From Carnegiea gigantea (lineage: Eukaryota; Streptophyta; Magnoliopsida; Caryophyllales; Cactaceae): DNA of 64,000 nt. This document shows positions 35,721-48,947 of the stretch, piece by piece. Every line of letters begins with the position of its first letter. Position 1 is the first letter of the stretch. The translations under genes and the position numbers were made by a program. The notes under the pieces are model-generated. The model did not search any database. It was not told the origin of the DNA and saw only the letters and a program-made list of their open reading frames with translations. Location of the stretch: contig JAKOGI010000832.1 of the NCBI GenBank assembly GCA_029747015.1, positions 248,001 through 312,000 on the forward strand. The letters are read 5' to 3'.

Positions 35721-36947
35721 TGGTTTTAAAGCATAGAACCTGGTAAAAGACAGCTGTAATAATGAATTATTTACTGTTAAATGTTATCGTATGATTTTTC
35801 TTTTATTGTGTATGTGTCGGTATCATTTATGGGTGGACTCCTATGAATGAAAATCCTGGTTATGCCATTGCGTGCATCCCTCATTTTTATAACAACCTTA
35901 CCTAGAGGAAACTCGATTCTACTTCTCTTACTTTAGTAAAATTCCAACAAATTTCTATCTCTTAAAGCCTATTTCAAGACTTGGTAGTATCAAATCACTA
36001 TAAAAATCTTCACTCAAAACCTATTGCAAATGATTACTTGTTTTGTAAAGGACTAGCCCCATCCTATCCTGACGCAGTTGCGAAGAAACAAGGCCAAGAA
36101 CTACTGTTTTTTACTGCTCTATTTGGCTCGATGTAGGTCTTTAGTGCTATAAACTAAAGTGAGTAATCATATTGTTGCTTTCTCTAATTTTTGTCATATC
36201 TAATATGTTCCTGTTTAATCCCCCATGATCATGTGTTTTATGCTTTTATCCTTATATATGACATAAAAAGACGTTCATAATAAAGTAACCAACTAAGTTT
36301 ATTGCTTTTTTGTACATAAAAAGACGTTCATAATGAAGTCACAAGAAAATATTCTTCCTGTTAAATGCCTCATTAAATCAGACTACTTTATGGGAAAACA
36401 CCTATTGCATAGAACTAGAAAATATAAATTTTAACACATTATTTCTAGTAGAAGCTACTATCGAAGTGGGCGATCTAATGTTGGTTATCCACCATCCATT
36501 AGATCATGCCTTCATCACTAAAATTATTCTCATGGTTCATAATCAGTGAATAGTTTATCTATTCCCCATCCCAAAATCTCGAGAATCATAATCCTATAGG
36601 AAAAACCCTTCTCTTTCCTGAAGTCTAATCCTATGTCCCTTAGTTATCCCTTCGATTTCAAGGACTTGATTGAAGGAAGGAATTGGGTATTTTATATAGA
36701 ATTAAGCTTTTATAAATTTCCTAAAAATCTCTTGGTGACTCTATAAAATTAAAGCACCATTCCATCCGATCGCATGCAACCATGGTGTGACAAAGCTGCC
36801 TCAATGAATTTCCTGCCCTCACGCGATTGGAAGGAAAAGAAGGTGGGGAAGGAAAAGGCGGTTGAGGCTTAAGGAGCCCTTGCCACCTTCCTTCTCCCTA
36901 TCTCCGTCCCCCGTGGTCGTGGAGACATCAATCCCGAGGCACTTTCA
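35721..36947 (+). repeat. Presumed 5' LTR (right part) of element D
   Basis: The position just before the Tat primer site at 36950 implies that an LTR ends at about 36947 (CTTTCA). The left boundary is unknown and no second copy is in the window. A 26-bp direct repeat with ACATAAAAAGACGTTCATAA lies at 36261 and 36314. No gene. Confidence 0.4.
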
Positions 36948-36949
36948 GT

Positions 36950-36966
36950 CTTACTCCACTGGGGAT
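36950..36966 (+). other. Element D primer binding site
   Basis: CTTACTCCACTGGGGAT resembles the GGCGACTCCACTGGGGA site used by many Tat-lineage elements. It precedes gag by about 1 kb, as usual in this lineage. Confidence 0.65.
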
Positions 36967-37979
36967 GCGTATGTAAGAGTAGGAGACTTGAAAGAAATGA
37001 ACGTCATTAAAATTTTTATTTTTGGGTTTGAAATATGTACCATATATGCATTTTGCATAATGTGCTAAGCCTCAGGCATATGACAAAGTTTATTTGGTTG
37101 CCCACTAATAAAGCACTCTCATAGGATTATCCTTTCACCCCAAAAATCATATAGAACTCCTTGTAACAGCTAGCCTTTCCCATTCGGTCATGACACCACC
37201 TTAAAGAAGAACCATCGTGATGTCTTCAAAGCACCTCACTTTGAAGACAAAAAGGGTTAAGTTCATCCCACCAAGACAGTATGACCATCGACTATACTAT
37301 GCATTATTTGGATATATATTTAGGATCAAATCTCATGTGAATGATTGTCTTGAGTAAGTGCAAAGTGTTGCTTGTGATGCAATTTTATGTATTAAGAGAA
37401 TCCATTTTTCAATATGAGTCCATGACTTTTAGTCTTTTGACTAAGAACCAAAGCCCTACTAAAAATGCAAGGTGTCCTAATTGGGAACTTATGAACAGAA
37501 TCTAACGGTTGAATTCATGCCAAAAGTGGCTAGAATTCTTCCCTAACAATTTCAATAAGGATGTTATTATAGCTTAGCAATCATGCGTGGTACAATGCTA
37601 ATCATCAAGAAGAAGTTAGTGGCCGGACAAAGTCAAGCACAATGCCTCGTGCTTCCTCCCAATCTCCTTGGTCTTTAAGGGCACCTCGAGATTTTGGCTA
37701 CATCTGTGCCAATGGTCTTGAAAATGGTTTTAAATTGCTTTTCCTTTTCCTCTACTACTTTTCCAAAATCAAAATGTGTTGATAATTTTTTAAAAACAAA
37801 AATGATTTTCTTTTTTTCCCTAAAATCTCGAATTTTCTAGCTTGTAAAGGCAAAAAGGGCCCTTAGAGAAGGGACCATCATGGTGGCTTAGTAAGATCTC
37901 TAGCCATGAGCTTTGATTCTATGTTAGGGAACATTGTTAACAATAAATCATCTCCATGAAGATACTGATGTGACCGAAA

Positions 37980-38900
37980 GGACTACAACCTGCATGGCTG
38001 ATTTGATAGCCCAAATGGAAAATTTATTTGATGCTAAATTCAATTAGCAACAAGAATTCATAATTGATCTCGAAAAAAAGAGACACGAGCAAGAACTTGA
38101 GAATGAAACAAATGATGATGTCCACTATGCCCATTCGATTCATGAGAAAGATTAACCATTAATGGATCAAAGGATGAACAAGTTGGAGCAGCTCTTTAAG
38201 GGCTCTCAACTATTTAGGAATCAATTTATAGGCCTAACCCTTTATACACCTATGTTGATAGGGAAATCACCTACCAAGTTTTCCCTTCCCTAAAACTTGA
38301 ACAGGCCTAGGAAACCTACCATTCTAATTTGGGGAACTTTGTTAATATCATGAGCCTCAAAGGCATAGACAAAGCCCTTTTCCCTTAAATATTCCCTCTC
38401 ACTATAGGGGAAACGATGAGTTGTTGCTTTAATTCCCGCAACCTGTACAAGGTCAACACTAGGGGAAGTTGAACCAAAGAATTCTTGACATAATATTCCT
38501 ATAATACGGAGCTGCCTACCACACTCTATGATTTAGAAATTTTAAAAGAAGGAGAAAAAGAAAGTTTCTCATACTTTCTAGCCCACTTGAGGACAAACGC
38601 ATCCTTAATGCTTAGCCATCCCCAAGAGAAAGAACAACTCTGTATGGTTATTGAAAACTTGTAACCCAATTATCACCAACCTCTATGGTTTTAACAGTTG
38701 AACACATTAAAAAGGAGAAGGAAAAAGCCCCAAAGTATACTTATCATGGTAATAGAAGCTCTTAAGGATAAGAAGCCAATCACGACCTCTAATTCCAAAG
38801 TGATAAATGAGGTTAATGTGACAGAGTCCTTTAGACATCACTACACCTATAATGCCTTCACCCCACTTGAAATACTATAAAAGCCCTAAAATGACTTAAA
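37980..38900 (+). pseudogene. Element D gag
   Basis: Gag forms the particle. Reading across frames: MADLIAQMENLFDAKFN (about 38000), then a stretch ending MDQRMNKLEQLFKG, then TELYTTLYDLEILKEGE-like text and YFLAHLRTNASLMLSHPQEK EQLCMVIENL-type capsid helices (38500-38660), and finally NAFTPLEIL (about 38850). The last motif is the start of the linker that in Tat elements precedes the protease. Frames change several times and stops are frequent. The clade is inferred from these motifs. Confidence 0.68.
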
Positions 38901-39399
38901 GTTAAGGGCTCCTCGTGCTTATTGCATCACACTTGACATACCTGACGTGAAAAGGAATGAAAATATAACATCAGTGCACACTATAATTACCACCACAAGA
39001 AAAGGGCATTCCATCAATTGATGCTTCGGATTAAACATGCCATAGAAGATTTGGTAGATGATGGAACCCTTCCCATCCCCAAATACGGCAAAGCCCATTA
39101 ATAGGGCCAACCCATTGAGTTTTATACTTGTGGTTTTCACCATAGAAGAAATTGATCCTTTGTACCTCACTGGGGATAGAGTCAGCAAAATATAGGGAGA
39201 TGACTAAGAAGACATATGGATGGCTCCCCTCATCCTAATTGAAACCATACAGGTGAAGTGGGATGGAGAAAAGAAAGTCTAACATTTCACCCATAATGGC
39301 AGATGCTATAAACGCCCATATTTAACTCAAAAAGGGGAACAACCAAGTTTAATCATACTCGAGAACTGCAAGAAGAGCCTGTGCTCTCTATGCTACAGC

Positions 39400-40250
39400 A
39401 CACAAGGGGTGTCACATATCTAAGCTTCTATCTTCCTCTATAAACCATAGAGAGGTCCTTTTTAAGGCATTCTTGAGGATGAAGGTCCCACTACAAACCA
39501 CCCTTGATGAATTAGTTGGTTTCTTTACACTAGATAGGTCCCCTTTGATCATAAGTTTTGACGATGTAGACCTCCCGCCTGAAGGTGTAACACATGACAG
39601 GGCACTATATCTCACCGCAACTTGAAAAAATAAATTCATACATATGACCTTGGTGGATAATAGGTTATGGATTAACATATGTCTACTAAGAACAACAAAG
39701 AAGTTAGGCATAACTGAAGTGCACACGATCCCTTCAATCTAACACTTAAGAGCCCATGACAGTACTCACAGAACCGTTTTGGGGACTATCGGTCTCATCA
39801 TGGCGATTTGGAGAACAGAAGTAGACGTAGCCATCTAGGTTGTATGCATTCAAGCTATCTTCAATGTCTGACTTCGTTACCCATGGTTGCATGGCCAAAA
39901 GGTTATATCCTCAACCCTTTATTAAAAAGTAAATATGATGGTTAAAGGAGCCATGGTGATCATAAATCCTGATCCAATGATCATAACCATCAAATCAAAG
40001 CCCTTATTATAGAGGTTGAGCATGATGACAATGATAATGAAATATGAGGCTTTGTGGCCAACGAAAGTCCCATCATTAATGCAAAAGGTGAAGTCTTGTA
40101 TGACTTTGATCCCTTCTCCAGTAAGAAAGTAAAAATTTTGATGAGGAATACGTGTTACTTACCTAGAACCCAGTCAGGAACAAGATCAAGAATGCCCGCT
40201 CCACTTCCCAAAGTGAACCCTTTGGCTCAGCTTTGGGTGTGAGCACACTT
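39400..40250 (+). pseudogene. Element D aspartic protease region
   Basis: At 39540-39720 the plus strand reads ITFDDVDLPPEGVTHDRALY then LTATCKNKFIHMTLVDN, the lead-in to the protease of Tat-group elements; the active-site motif that should read D-N/D-G-S is damaged (VDNRLWINIC). At 39720-39900 follow LRAHDSTHRTVLGTIGL and, after frame changes, LRYPWLHG in place of LGRPWIH. At 40054-40242 an open stretch reads FVANESPIINAKGEVL and LAQLW, the spacer to reverse transcriptase. The loss of the active-site pair would make it inactive even without the stops. Confidence 0.7.
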
Positions 40251-41019
40251 CTCAAGAGCTTCACCTAAAGATGCATGAGCAGAAGCATAAAAAGCATCTA
40301 TAAGACAAGGGGGTTATTCACACAGTATGCCCTATTACCTTCCAAACCTTAATGGAACCTTCATAAAACTAAGAGGAAGACGCATCCTACTATGGATTTC
40401 CTGAACTAAAATACATCCCACACTTTAGGGAAGTCCTCCGGAGTTTGAAATCTTTCTTGATTGTACTCTCCTGAAGGAAGAGGTGTACTTCACTAAAAAT
40501 ACTCAGTTCAAAACATCTAGCCTGGTAAGGCCAACTAAGACCACTTCGGGTTGTTATTCACGACAGAGAAAATAAAATATCTAAATGCAGGATAAGTGTT
40601 AGATGAGGCAAATCAAGCTTTTGATCCTGCCAAGATGATCACGAATTCTAATGAAGGGAGGCACATTAAAATGATACGGAACACCTGTAATAAGAAGAAA
40701 GTGTCAAGCAAACCATGGGAAAGATCAAGGGCCTTATACCTAAGCCTAAATTAAAGACTTTAGTTTTCAGCGTAAACCTTTTTCTGCCTATGAGAAAGAG
40801 CACTTTCCTTTTCTGAAATCAATTTGTGCTTAAATTAATGTACACATTCAAGATTTAAATAAAATGAGCTTTTCTGAGTATGGTTCGTGCATTTGAACTA
40901 ATGAAAATTTTATCCATCCAAAACACTTAATGAATAATGAACAACATAAAACTATTATCCTTAAAGAAAAAATGATAAATGTTAAAATTAACGTATAATG
41001 AAGGGAGCTTAAATTGGTT

Positions 41020-41900
41020 CATGTTTCACTGCTATGGAGGAAGCCAATTTACTCACTTCTTAAAAGAATTTATGGATGTTTTCACATGGTCATTTGAAGA
41101 TATGCCCTAAATAGGCTGAGAAATCACCATGTATACAATTCCATTATGTTCAAATGCAAAGCCGATCAACTAGAAACTTTGCTAAATGAAACCTAAATGG
41201 GCCTAAAAGTAAAAGAAGAAGTGCAAATATAATTAGATCCCAGCCTTCTAAGGGTATCCAACTATCCTAAATAGATAACCCACGTTGTTCTAGTGCCCGA
41301 GAAAGATGGTCAGATCCATATGTGTGTCGACTTCTAGGATTTAGACAACGCAAGGGTGACTTTCCTTTACCCCCCCATTGACTTATTAGTAGATAATAAG
41401 GCACGACAATACATATTGTCATTCATGGATAGTTATGTTGGATATGACGAAATAAAAATGGTCAAGGAAAATTAACACAAAACCACTTTCGTCACATAAT
41501 TAGGCATTGCTACAAAATGATGCCTTTTGATCTAATAAATGTTGAAGCCATCTATCAAAGTATGGCCCAAACCTTATTAGATAACATAATGCATTAAAAG
41601 GTGGAGGTTTTTGTACATGACATGCTCATCAAGTCAAAGAGCTAGAAAGGATATGTCCTCGCTCTTATGAAATTCTTTCAGAGACTATGAAGATATGACA
41701 TGCACCTAAAATCCACATAAATGTAATTTGGGGTTACTTTTGGAACACTTTTCGGGCATGTAGTTAGCTCTAAGGAATCGAGGCCAACCCATCCAAGATA
41801 AAGACCCAAAATGCGGCCTTCTAAGATGGAAAAGCAAATCCGAGGTTTTCAGGTGTGTGCAAGTCTTTACTCATTTCATCTCAAAACTAATTGTGATCTA
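41020..41900 (+). pseudogene. Element D reverse transcriptase
   Basis: Only short collinear motifs survive. Around 41060-41110: KEFMDVFTWSFEDMP, the usual opening before reverse transcriptase. Around 41290-41340: VLVPEKDGQIHMCVDF-type text, with the conserved lysine and RVCVD-like box (ICVSTS in frame). Around 41420-41460: SFMDSYVGYDEIKM. Around 41610-41640: VEVFVHDMLIKSK, the catalytic box in which the YVDD-type motif appears as VHDM, so the first aspartate is changed. Stops are dense. Family placement follows from the neighbours as much as from this text. Confidence 0.66.
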
Positions 41901-42379
41901 TGAACCAATCCTTAAGAAATTAAGTTAGGCATTATAAATAAAGTGGGACAAGCCTTTTCAAAAGGATTTTGACAAAACAGCCAAATATATGGTGAACCAA
42001 CCAGTCCTACAACCATCAAAAGAGGATTTGTTATTGTTACTTTATTTGACAACAACAAAAACAGCAATGGGCATGATACTAGCCGAAGAAATGAAAGAAA
42101 AGAAAATGTCATACATTAATGAATAGGAAATTCGTTGATTACAAGGTTTAATATACCCTAATTAGAAAAATGTGCCTATGGGCTACCAAAACATTGTGGC
42201 GCTACATGCTCAATAACAAATTCAAGGTCATAGCCAAAGTGGGTCTGATGGAACACATTATGTCTCAATCCATTCGACATAGAAGCACTTCAAATAAATG
42301 GTGTTACTCTTTAATAGAGTCAAAGTCTAGAAGTCCATGGATGACAGAGCAGTATCAAACTTTCTGGCCAACCATCAAG

Positions 42380-42840
42380 TGAGCCAAGAGGAAGAAAGCT
42401 ATGATCTTCCCAATGAAGATATCCTCTTACTCGAAGACAAAATTTGTCAAATGTATTTAAATCATACATCTAATCATAAGGCTTATGGGGTTGGCATCCT
42501 AACAGTGTCACCACTATGATCGCCTTTCCCAATCTTCACCAGGTTAGATTTTGGGGTAACCAATAATGCGGCGTAGTATGAAGCTTTTATTATAAGAATA
42601 CAAGTTGCTCGAGCCCTTTAAATTAAAACTTTAAATGTATATAAGGACTTGAGCTACATTATAAGTCATATCACTGGATGATGGAAAGTGAAAAGTATAA
42701 TTTGACACTTTATCAAGCTCACTTGGAAAAAATAACATTCCATTTTGATGAACTGAGGTTCACCCACCTCCCGAGAGAGGAAAACCAATTTGCAGACATA
42801 TTGGCAAGACTAACATCATTGGTTGTTATAACAGGGCAAG
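42380..42840 (+). pseudogene. Element D RNase H
   Basis: At 42450-42510 the plus strand reads NHTSNHKAYGVGILTVSP, where a D is expected at the N before HTSN. At 42550-42600, VTNNAA followed by a stop and YEAFII holds the catalytic glutamate. At 42640-42680 lies DLSYIISHITG with the third acidic residue. At 42690-42835, the best-kept part, it reads YQAHLEKITFHFDELRFTHL then PREENQFADILARLTSL, with the last aspartate in FAD. This is the classic Tat-lineage RNase H. After it the text becomes unclear at about 43000, shortly before the inserted LTR. Confidence 0.8.
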
Positions 42841-43274
42841 AATCTCATATAACTATCACAATAGATAGAAGAGGTGATGCAGAGCAAACTACCTTAATGC
42901 CTTTGAGTGAGCCCAAGTTCAACTTGCTGCATAATGTCGAGGCCCTGACTGAACTATCTCCAATTTCCACCATTGATCAAAGGATTGGGGTCTAACCTTC
43001 TAGGTCTTTACATTTTTGGGACCTTTGAGGGATCCTACATAAGTCATCAATGGATAGGAGGCAAGTACTAGTCATAAATGAGGAGTTGCGGATAATTTCT
43101 ATACTGGCTAATTTATTTTTAAAAGCTTGGGTTAATTTTGATCAGAGTTTTGTTTAACAAATGAAGCCTAAATAAAGCATGTGAGGTAAGCGTAGAAAGC
43201 TTCCTGTGTCTACTTTACTTTCTTATGAATAGCTTTTAGCAACTCCTAGCATTGAAAGAGAAATTTAAGAAAAA

Positions 43275-44102
43275 TGTTAAGCTGCCAGAATTTAGAATTG
43301 CACTGTATAGCCTTGAAAAGGTCTTAAACAAGGTTCAAGGACTCTGAACTTACCTAAGAAGGTAGGATGTGGCAAGACAAATTCCTCCCAAATAAATTTT
43401 GAGAACATTCCATAATGTGAAGGCTTGAGAAAGCTTCCTATTCACAATTAAGGTGCAACCAAATTCTAGCACAAAAGATAAAGAAAGATGGTACTATTTG
43501 CACTATCTTTTTCAAATCTAAATTTGCTTATTTAATGAAGCATTTTCTTTGGTTTGCACAAGTGAGAAAAAGTTATCTCAATTCTATTGGCCATGTATTT
43601 GTTACAGCTTATTTTCTATTGGTCCTAGAGGAAGACTATTGCATAATTTTCATTGGCTAATGATGTGATTTTCCTATTGGCTTACTCTTGCTTGGGGAAT
43701 AACTGATGGGTCTTTGCATGACTTTAAATGGGCTAATTTTCCCTCTAGTAATTAGACTTTGATGAATGATATATAATATAGCTCTTTGGTGTTTTCTCTC
43801 ATAAAATCTCCCAAAACTTTATCCCATTTTGGGTGGTGTTTTTACAGCCTAAACTTTATCTTATTCCTTGGTCATTTTAGCCTTTAGGGGATTAAGTGGT
43901 GTTGAGCCCTCTAAGTGTTGGAAGAGATTCCCTTATTTTGAGCTTTTACTTGCTCTTGGTTCTTCGTTCCCAATCATACCTCACTTTAGAGTCTTAAAAT
44001 GTGCTAATTCTAGTCAAGGGCCATTGTTCTGAAGTCTAATTCTTTACTTCAGGTACCTTGACATTAACCTTGATATTTCAAGGTCTGGGATCCACATCAA
44101 CA
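43275..44102 (+). repeat. Probable solo LTR inserted in element D
   Basis: It separates the RNase H and integrase of element D. It starts TGTTAAGCTGCCAGAATTTA and ends ATCCACATCAACA. Inside, ATGATATATAATATAGC (about 43767) looks like a TATA box with typical leader text after it. Such features suggest a Copia-type LTR. I could not find a matching 5-bp duplication, so the exact ends are uncertain, and no second copy is in the window. Confidence 0.5.
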
Positions 44103-44109
44103 GGTAAAG

Positions 44110-45330
44110 CCAACTGATTGCCTAGAAATAGGGTAGGATGAAGAAATATCCCCATGATATACAAACATCATAAAACACAACCAAAAAAAGGAATATCCTC
44201 CTGATTCCTTGGAAGAGCCCAAAGGGCACTTCATCATTTAGCCTCAAAATTCATGGAGGATAATGACATACTCCATAAGAAGACCACTGACGGCATTCAA
44301 CATACGATGTATAAACACCGAGGAGGCAAATTCTCCTCATGAAGGAAATTCATGTAGGTGATTGTGGAACTCACACGACTAAAAATCTCTTATCTAAAAA
44401 GATACAAAGACAAGGCCACTATTGACCATAATAGGTGAGACTGCCTTCAGTTCACTTAGAAGTGTGAAAAATTCCAAAGCATACCCCAATCCAACACATT
44501 CTTTCATCACAACTGTACACATTTACCTCACCATAGGCATTCTCCATCTGGGGAATTGACCTAGTAGGTAAATATCACACTGAAGGGGACCAATCGCCAT
44601 GAGTACATCTTAGTCGTCATTGATTATTTCACCTTCAATTTTGAACAGGTTGCACGCTTCATAACAATCAACATCATTTGTCATTAAGGAGTATCACATG
44701 AACTTATAAGCAATTACATGTCCCATTTTAAAGATAAGATGGGAAAGTTGCTTAAGCAGTGCAAGATATTATAGTTGTAGCCCACTACCTACATACCACA
44801 AACAAATGGAATTGTAAAGACGGCTAACAAAAATGCCAAGAACATCTTGAGCAAAATAATAGAAAATCACAAAGATTAGCCGAATAAAATCCCATTCGCT
44901 TGTTGGGGATACCATACAACCATGAGATTGTCAACGGAATCTCTTGTGTACCAAATGAAAGTGGCACCCCTCATAAAAATAAAAACTCCATCTTTATCGA
45001 TTGCCCTTGAAGGGAATGTATTTAATATCAATTGGATACAAACCTGACACCATGAAATAGTAGAAATTTTTATAAGAAAGGTTGTAAGCCTTGTATCACC
45101 AACAAAAGTACAAACAAATAATGGAAATGGATTTCAACTTGAAAGTGCATCCCCAAAACACCTGGGTACGAGATGCAATACTAAAAGCCTTTCGACTGCC
45201 CATCACGAGCCCATGAGGAAAATTCAGGCCTCGTTGGACCAGCCCTATTACGTAAAAGAGATCTTCTTAGGAGGGGCTATGAAACTAATGGATATGGGCA
45301 TATATGAGTTTTCATAACCCCCCAAGTTAC
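44110..45330 (+). pseudogene. Element D integrase
   Basis: At 44210-44300: ALHHLASKFMEDNDILHKKT, the region before the zinc domain. At about 44340-44420 the HHCC part is broken. At 44540-44640: GIDLVGKYHTEGDQSP and HEYILVVIDYFTFNFEQVAR, with the first catalytic aspartate. At 44700-44830 follow ISNYMSHFKDKMG (a D changed to N) and PQTNGIVKTANKNAKNILSK, with the catalytic E of GQVE-type changed. At 45230-45320: the C-terminal FLGGAMKLMDMGIYEFS. Tat-lineage integrases end in this GGA..L.DMDG phrase. Stops and frameshifts throughout. Confidence 0.78.
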
Positions 45331-46079
45331 TATTGAAAAAGTCAAAAGAAAGGAATCAACAAGCAGCGACATAAAGCCTACTGCTACTAGAATTTAGCGG
45401 TATAAAATTATATGCCACTAGAGCCCTGTGGCCTAAAAAGTTGTGCTGCCAAGGCCCACTAACAAAATCAGCATGCCACTACCCCCTCCCCAGTAAGCCC
45501 AATCACTAGCATTCTTCAAAAAAAAACAAAAAGAGGGAAAAAAAAACCAAAACAAATGTCATGCATGCAAAAGAAAGAAAACATGACTTTGCCCCATATA
45601 AGGCTTATCTAATCAAACATCACAAGTTAAAAAGAAAATCCCAATGATAGAAAGATAAAAAAAATGAAAAGAAACAATTAAAAAAAGTGCACAAAAGGTA
45701 AAATAATATTATTAATCTATTACTTTCATTACGGATTGGTTCTAGGGGGATAAAATTTTCAAAATAATTATTTAATGCCCAATATTATAGGGTTATCACA
45801 CATAGTGCAAACTAAGAGCTAAAAGTAAACGCAGTGCATCAGTCAATCACAATGACTTCAGGGCCATTAAGAGAGTAATATGCAAAACCCTCCAGCTTTC
45901 TATGCTAGGCCCCTCTAAGAACCCCCCCTTTATGGAAATGATGTACTCAAATATCAAGATGAGGTAAAAAAAAAAAAAAAGAAGCAATGAAAAAAATAAA
46001 GGAGAAAAGAACCATGACTAAAAAATTTGTAAATGAAAATTAAACAAACACATTTTCCAATGGCAATTGTTTGAACAAA
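45331..46079 (+). other. Element D spacer after integrase, A-rich
   Basis: No gene. 45514-45720 on the plus strand is rich in AAAAA and AAGA runs, as often seen just after the integrase stop in Tat elements. 45969-45982 is a poly-A run. Confidence 0.5.
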
Positions 46080-46719
46080 ACATCTAAAAGAGGGCATTCC
46101 TCTCCTGATCCTGATCCCCACCCATATCCTCGGTAGGTTCCTTTATAATCTGGACCACAGATGCTCTAAGAAACTTAGAGAAGCTGGAGCCTAACAGTAA
46201 AAAATCTGCCTAATATCGCAAAGCTAGAACTCAAATGCATGATGCTGGGATACTCTTGCCCATGACTGTCTCGAGATCTTGAATTGGCCAGAAAACAGTG
46301 CATAGCTAGATCCTTACCAAGACCCCATACCATAGCTGGGAGAGACGCCATAACTCAGGCGGCGGTGACAGCTGAGAAAAAGAGTCTTCCTCATTCAACA
46401 TCCCCAGGGGACAGCACACATGCCCCAAGGACGAGGCTGTCCTTGCTGCCATTCTAGAAAAGGGGTCTAACTCTGTTGCTATACTTTGTGAGGAATAGGC
46501 ACCGTTGCGAGGGAAGAAGGCATTCAGTGGGGGTCCATGGAGTCTCAGGAATGGAATAAAACTCTCCACTTTGTTTGAAGAAAGGGAAGGAGGTTATACT
46601 CCCTGAGTATAAGAAGCTTCTTAACGATGGTTTCAAGAAGCGCACTACAACATGCATTGAAATAGGAAAGAAAAGAAGAGGGCAACAAAGAAATTCCAAA
46701 AAAAAGAAAAGAACTAAGG
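46080..46719 (-). pseudogene. Element D antisense frame, distal half (past element G)
   Basis: The minus strand here, 46719 to about 46080, is the continuation of the antisense reading frame whose first half is at 58602-56780, if element G is removed. It holds open stretches (46699-46454 and 46569-46306) with FFKQSGEFYSIPETPWTPTE and PLNAFFPRNGAYSSQ. I recognise no domain. Proteins of the extra Tat reading frames are poorly conserved after the mobile domain, so lack of a match is not evidence against it. The link is inferred from position. Confidence 0.35.
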
Positions 46720-48925
46720 TATGTTATGTAGATTACTCAAATTTACTTTATTTTATTTATTTTTAGGTTAATGTTTATTGATAAAGTAAAGATAAAAAGA
46801 AATGACGTCAGACCGGAATTTATACATCAACAAACCAAACTTGATTTGTGAAGTCTTTCCACAAATAATGACTTAGAAAAAGATTTATTTTTCATGATGA
46901 TTTATTCTATGGAAATGGATGAAAAAAAAATAAGAAAACTACTAATCCTACTTGGAAGAGGATGTTTAAAAACCTTGGACAAGAAGAAACTTAATTAGCC
47001 CTAATTTTGTTACAATAACAAAAGGTGTTTGGCCTTGGAAAATCATACAAAAACATCAATCACCCATTGCCTTCTTCACCATCATCCCTATACCATTCAT
47101 CTCCTCTTCACATTCCCGCCATTGCCATCATGACATCATCACCATAATCATCATCAAATCATTCATTAACTTCATAATCATATGACATCACCATCACCTT
47201 CACGTTTCACCACCTTGCACTATTACCTTTCCATAATCATCACGACATCTCTATCAAGCCCATTGTCACAGAAAGATAAAGTTTTAATTTTAGTTTATTC
47301 AAATTATTTTTAAACATGAAATTCATAACTAATTATTATGTTTTTATTTTTAACATGATTGAATAGTTTATTACTTAGCATTGTCCATTTGAAACCATGC
47401 AATATTAATTGTTGTGCAACAAAATTTATGCTTTATTATATTTATTGATTGATTCATGATTCTACAATGATTTGTGCTTATTGTTCATAATATTTATGTT
47501 GGATTAATTATAATGCATGCTAATATCTTTAATGTAAATTCATATGATATTTAAAACACTTAAGTACATAAAAGCTATAGTCTTTTCACCATAAGTACCA
47601 CCTTATTTGACCATGGATGGCTTATATGTATCTCTTTTAATTCGAAATTATAGATCTTTGTCAAATCAATTAGCTAGTAGGGTGGTTACAAGGTGTCAGA
47701 TGAGGTTTTCTTAGTGTTTAATGCTGTAGTTTGATTAAATTCTTGCACTACTAGGGTTATTAAAACTAGTAGTACTTTATTGGGACTAAGCTTACACAAA
47801 CGAAAAATGAAGAAAAATAGGGAAGATCTATTGGGGGTTGTCTTCTATAGTATAACTCATAAATAAATCAATTTGCGTCAATGATAAACAGTAATTTTCT
47901 TGACGGATATAAATTATACTACGTGTTTTTCACTATATTGCTAAATTTGATAATTATTTCTTTAATTTTAAGCTTATTTCATTAGTTTGTCAATTTTTTA
48001 AAGTTTTAATATTTTTAATTAAATTTCATTACCCCATCCACTAGGAGTGGTCTTTTTTGTGCATTTGAACAATTTTAGATTAGTCAAATTTTAAGTTTGA
48101 GTGTGGTTTAATTTTTAGATTCATTTTCTAATTTCATTAATTTTTACCGATTTCTTAGAAATTAATATTAAAGTTTTTTTTAAGTAATTTTGAGCCTTAA
48201 GTCACTTAAGGGTTTAGATAGAGTTTTAATCCATAACAATTAAGTTTCAGAAGTTTTGAAATTTATTTGATAAATTTTCAAAATTTATCTTTAGACTTGC
48301 TCCCAGATTATTAGCGTAGGTTTTTATATTGGTAAATTCAAAAATTAAGTATTTTAATTTTAATTTTTAGTTTTTGGAGTTGGTTTAAGTCTAAAAATCT
48401 AGGTGTTATGTTGTAGTTATTTTCATTGTTGATCTTCTTATTTATTGTATTATAGTTTATCATTTATTTAATTTTCATATTTTAGTTCCTCTTTTCATTT
48501 TCTGTAGTAATATTTAGTTTTGTTTTGGCTAGAAATAATTAAATATGTTTATGCTAACTTAAATGTTTCCAAGCTTTTAGTTTGGGTAATTTCCTGGTTT
48601 ACAATTTTCTTTTTTTCTGTTACTTTTTTTGTCTGTTTTATTTTTAATGTTCTACAATATTTGGGTTTGGTATTTATTGTCTTTATTTCCAAAATTTTGT
48701 GCCGAACAATTTAAAGCATCAATAAATAAGTTTTCATATTTTTCCTAACTTAATTTGGTTTGTTTTCGCAATTGAAAGAAAAACTTAAAATAATATTAAA
48801 GTGTTAAACTTAATCGGATTCAAACTTGCATATCATTATGCTCTTTCCTCATGGGATCAACCCTATTGACCAATACTATAAATCTTATTCATAAATTAAA
48901 GTAGCTCTATGATAAGCTTTATAAA
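46720..48925 (+). repeat. Element G 5' LTR (first 43 bp missing)
   Basis: It aligns with 53680-56692 minus the TRIM block. Shared landmarks: ATGTTATRTAGATTA at the left, CTTTCC/TCATGATGATTTATT, and TTCCTCATGGGAT near the right end. The very start present at 53637-53679 has no counterpart here. It has no TRIM, so it is the empty site for 54946-55802. Confidence 0.85.
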
Positions 48926-48927
48926 TT

Positions 48928-48947
48928 TTGGTGTCGTTATCTGGGAA
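48928..48947 (+). other. Element G primer binding site
   Basis: TTGGTGTCGTTATCTGGGAA directly after the 5' LTR. It is a decayed form of TTGGCGCCGTTGCCGGGGA, the usual Athila primer site. This supports an Athila origin for the frame of the element. Confidence 0.75.
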
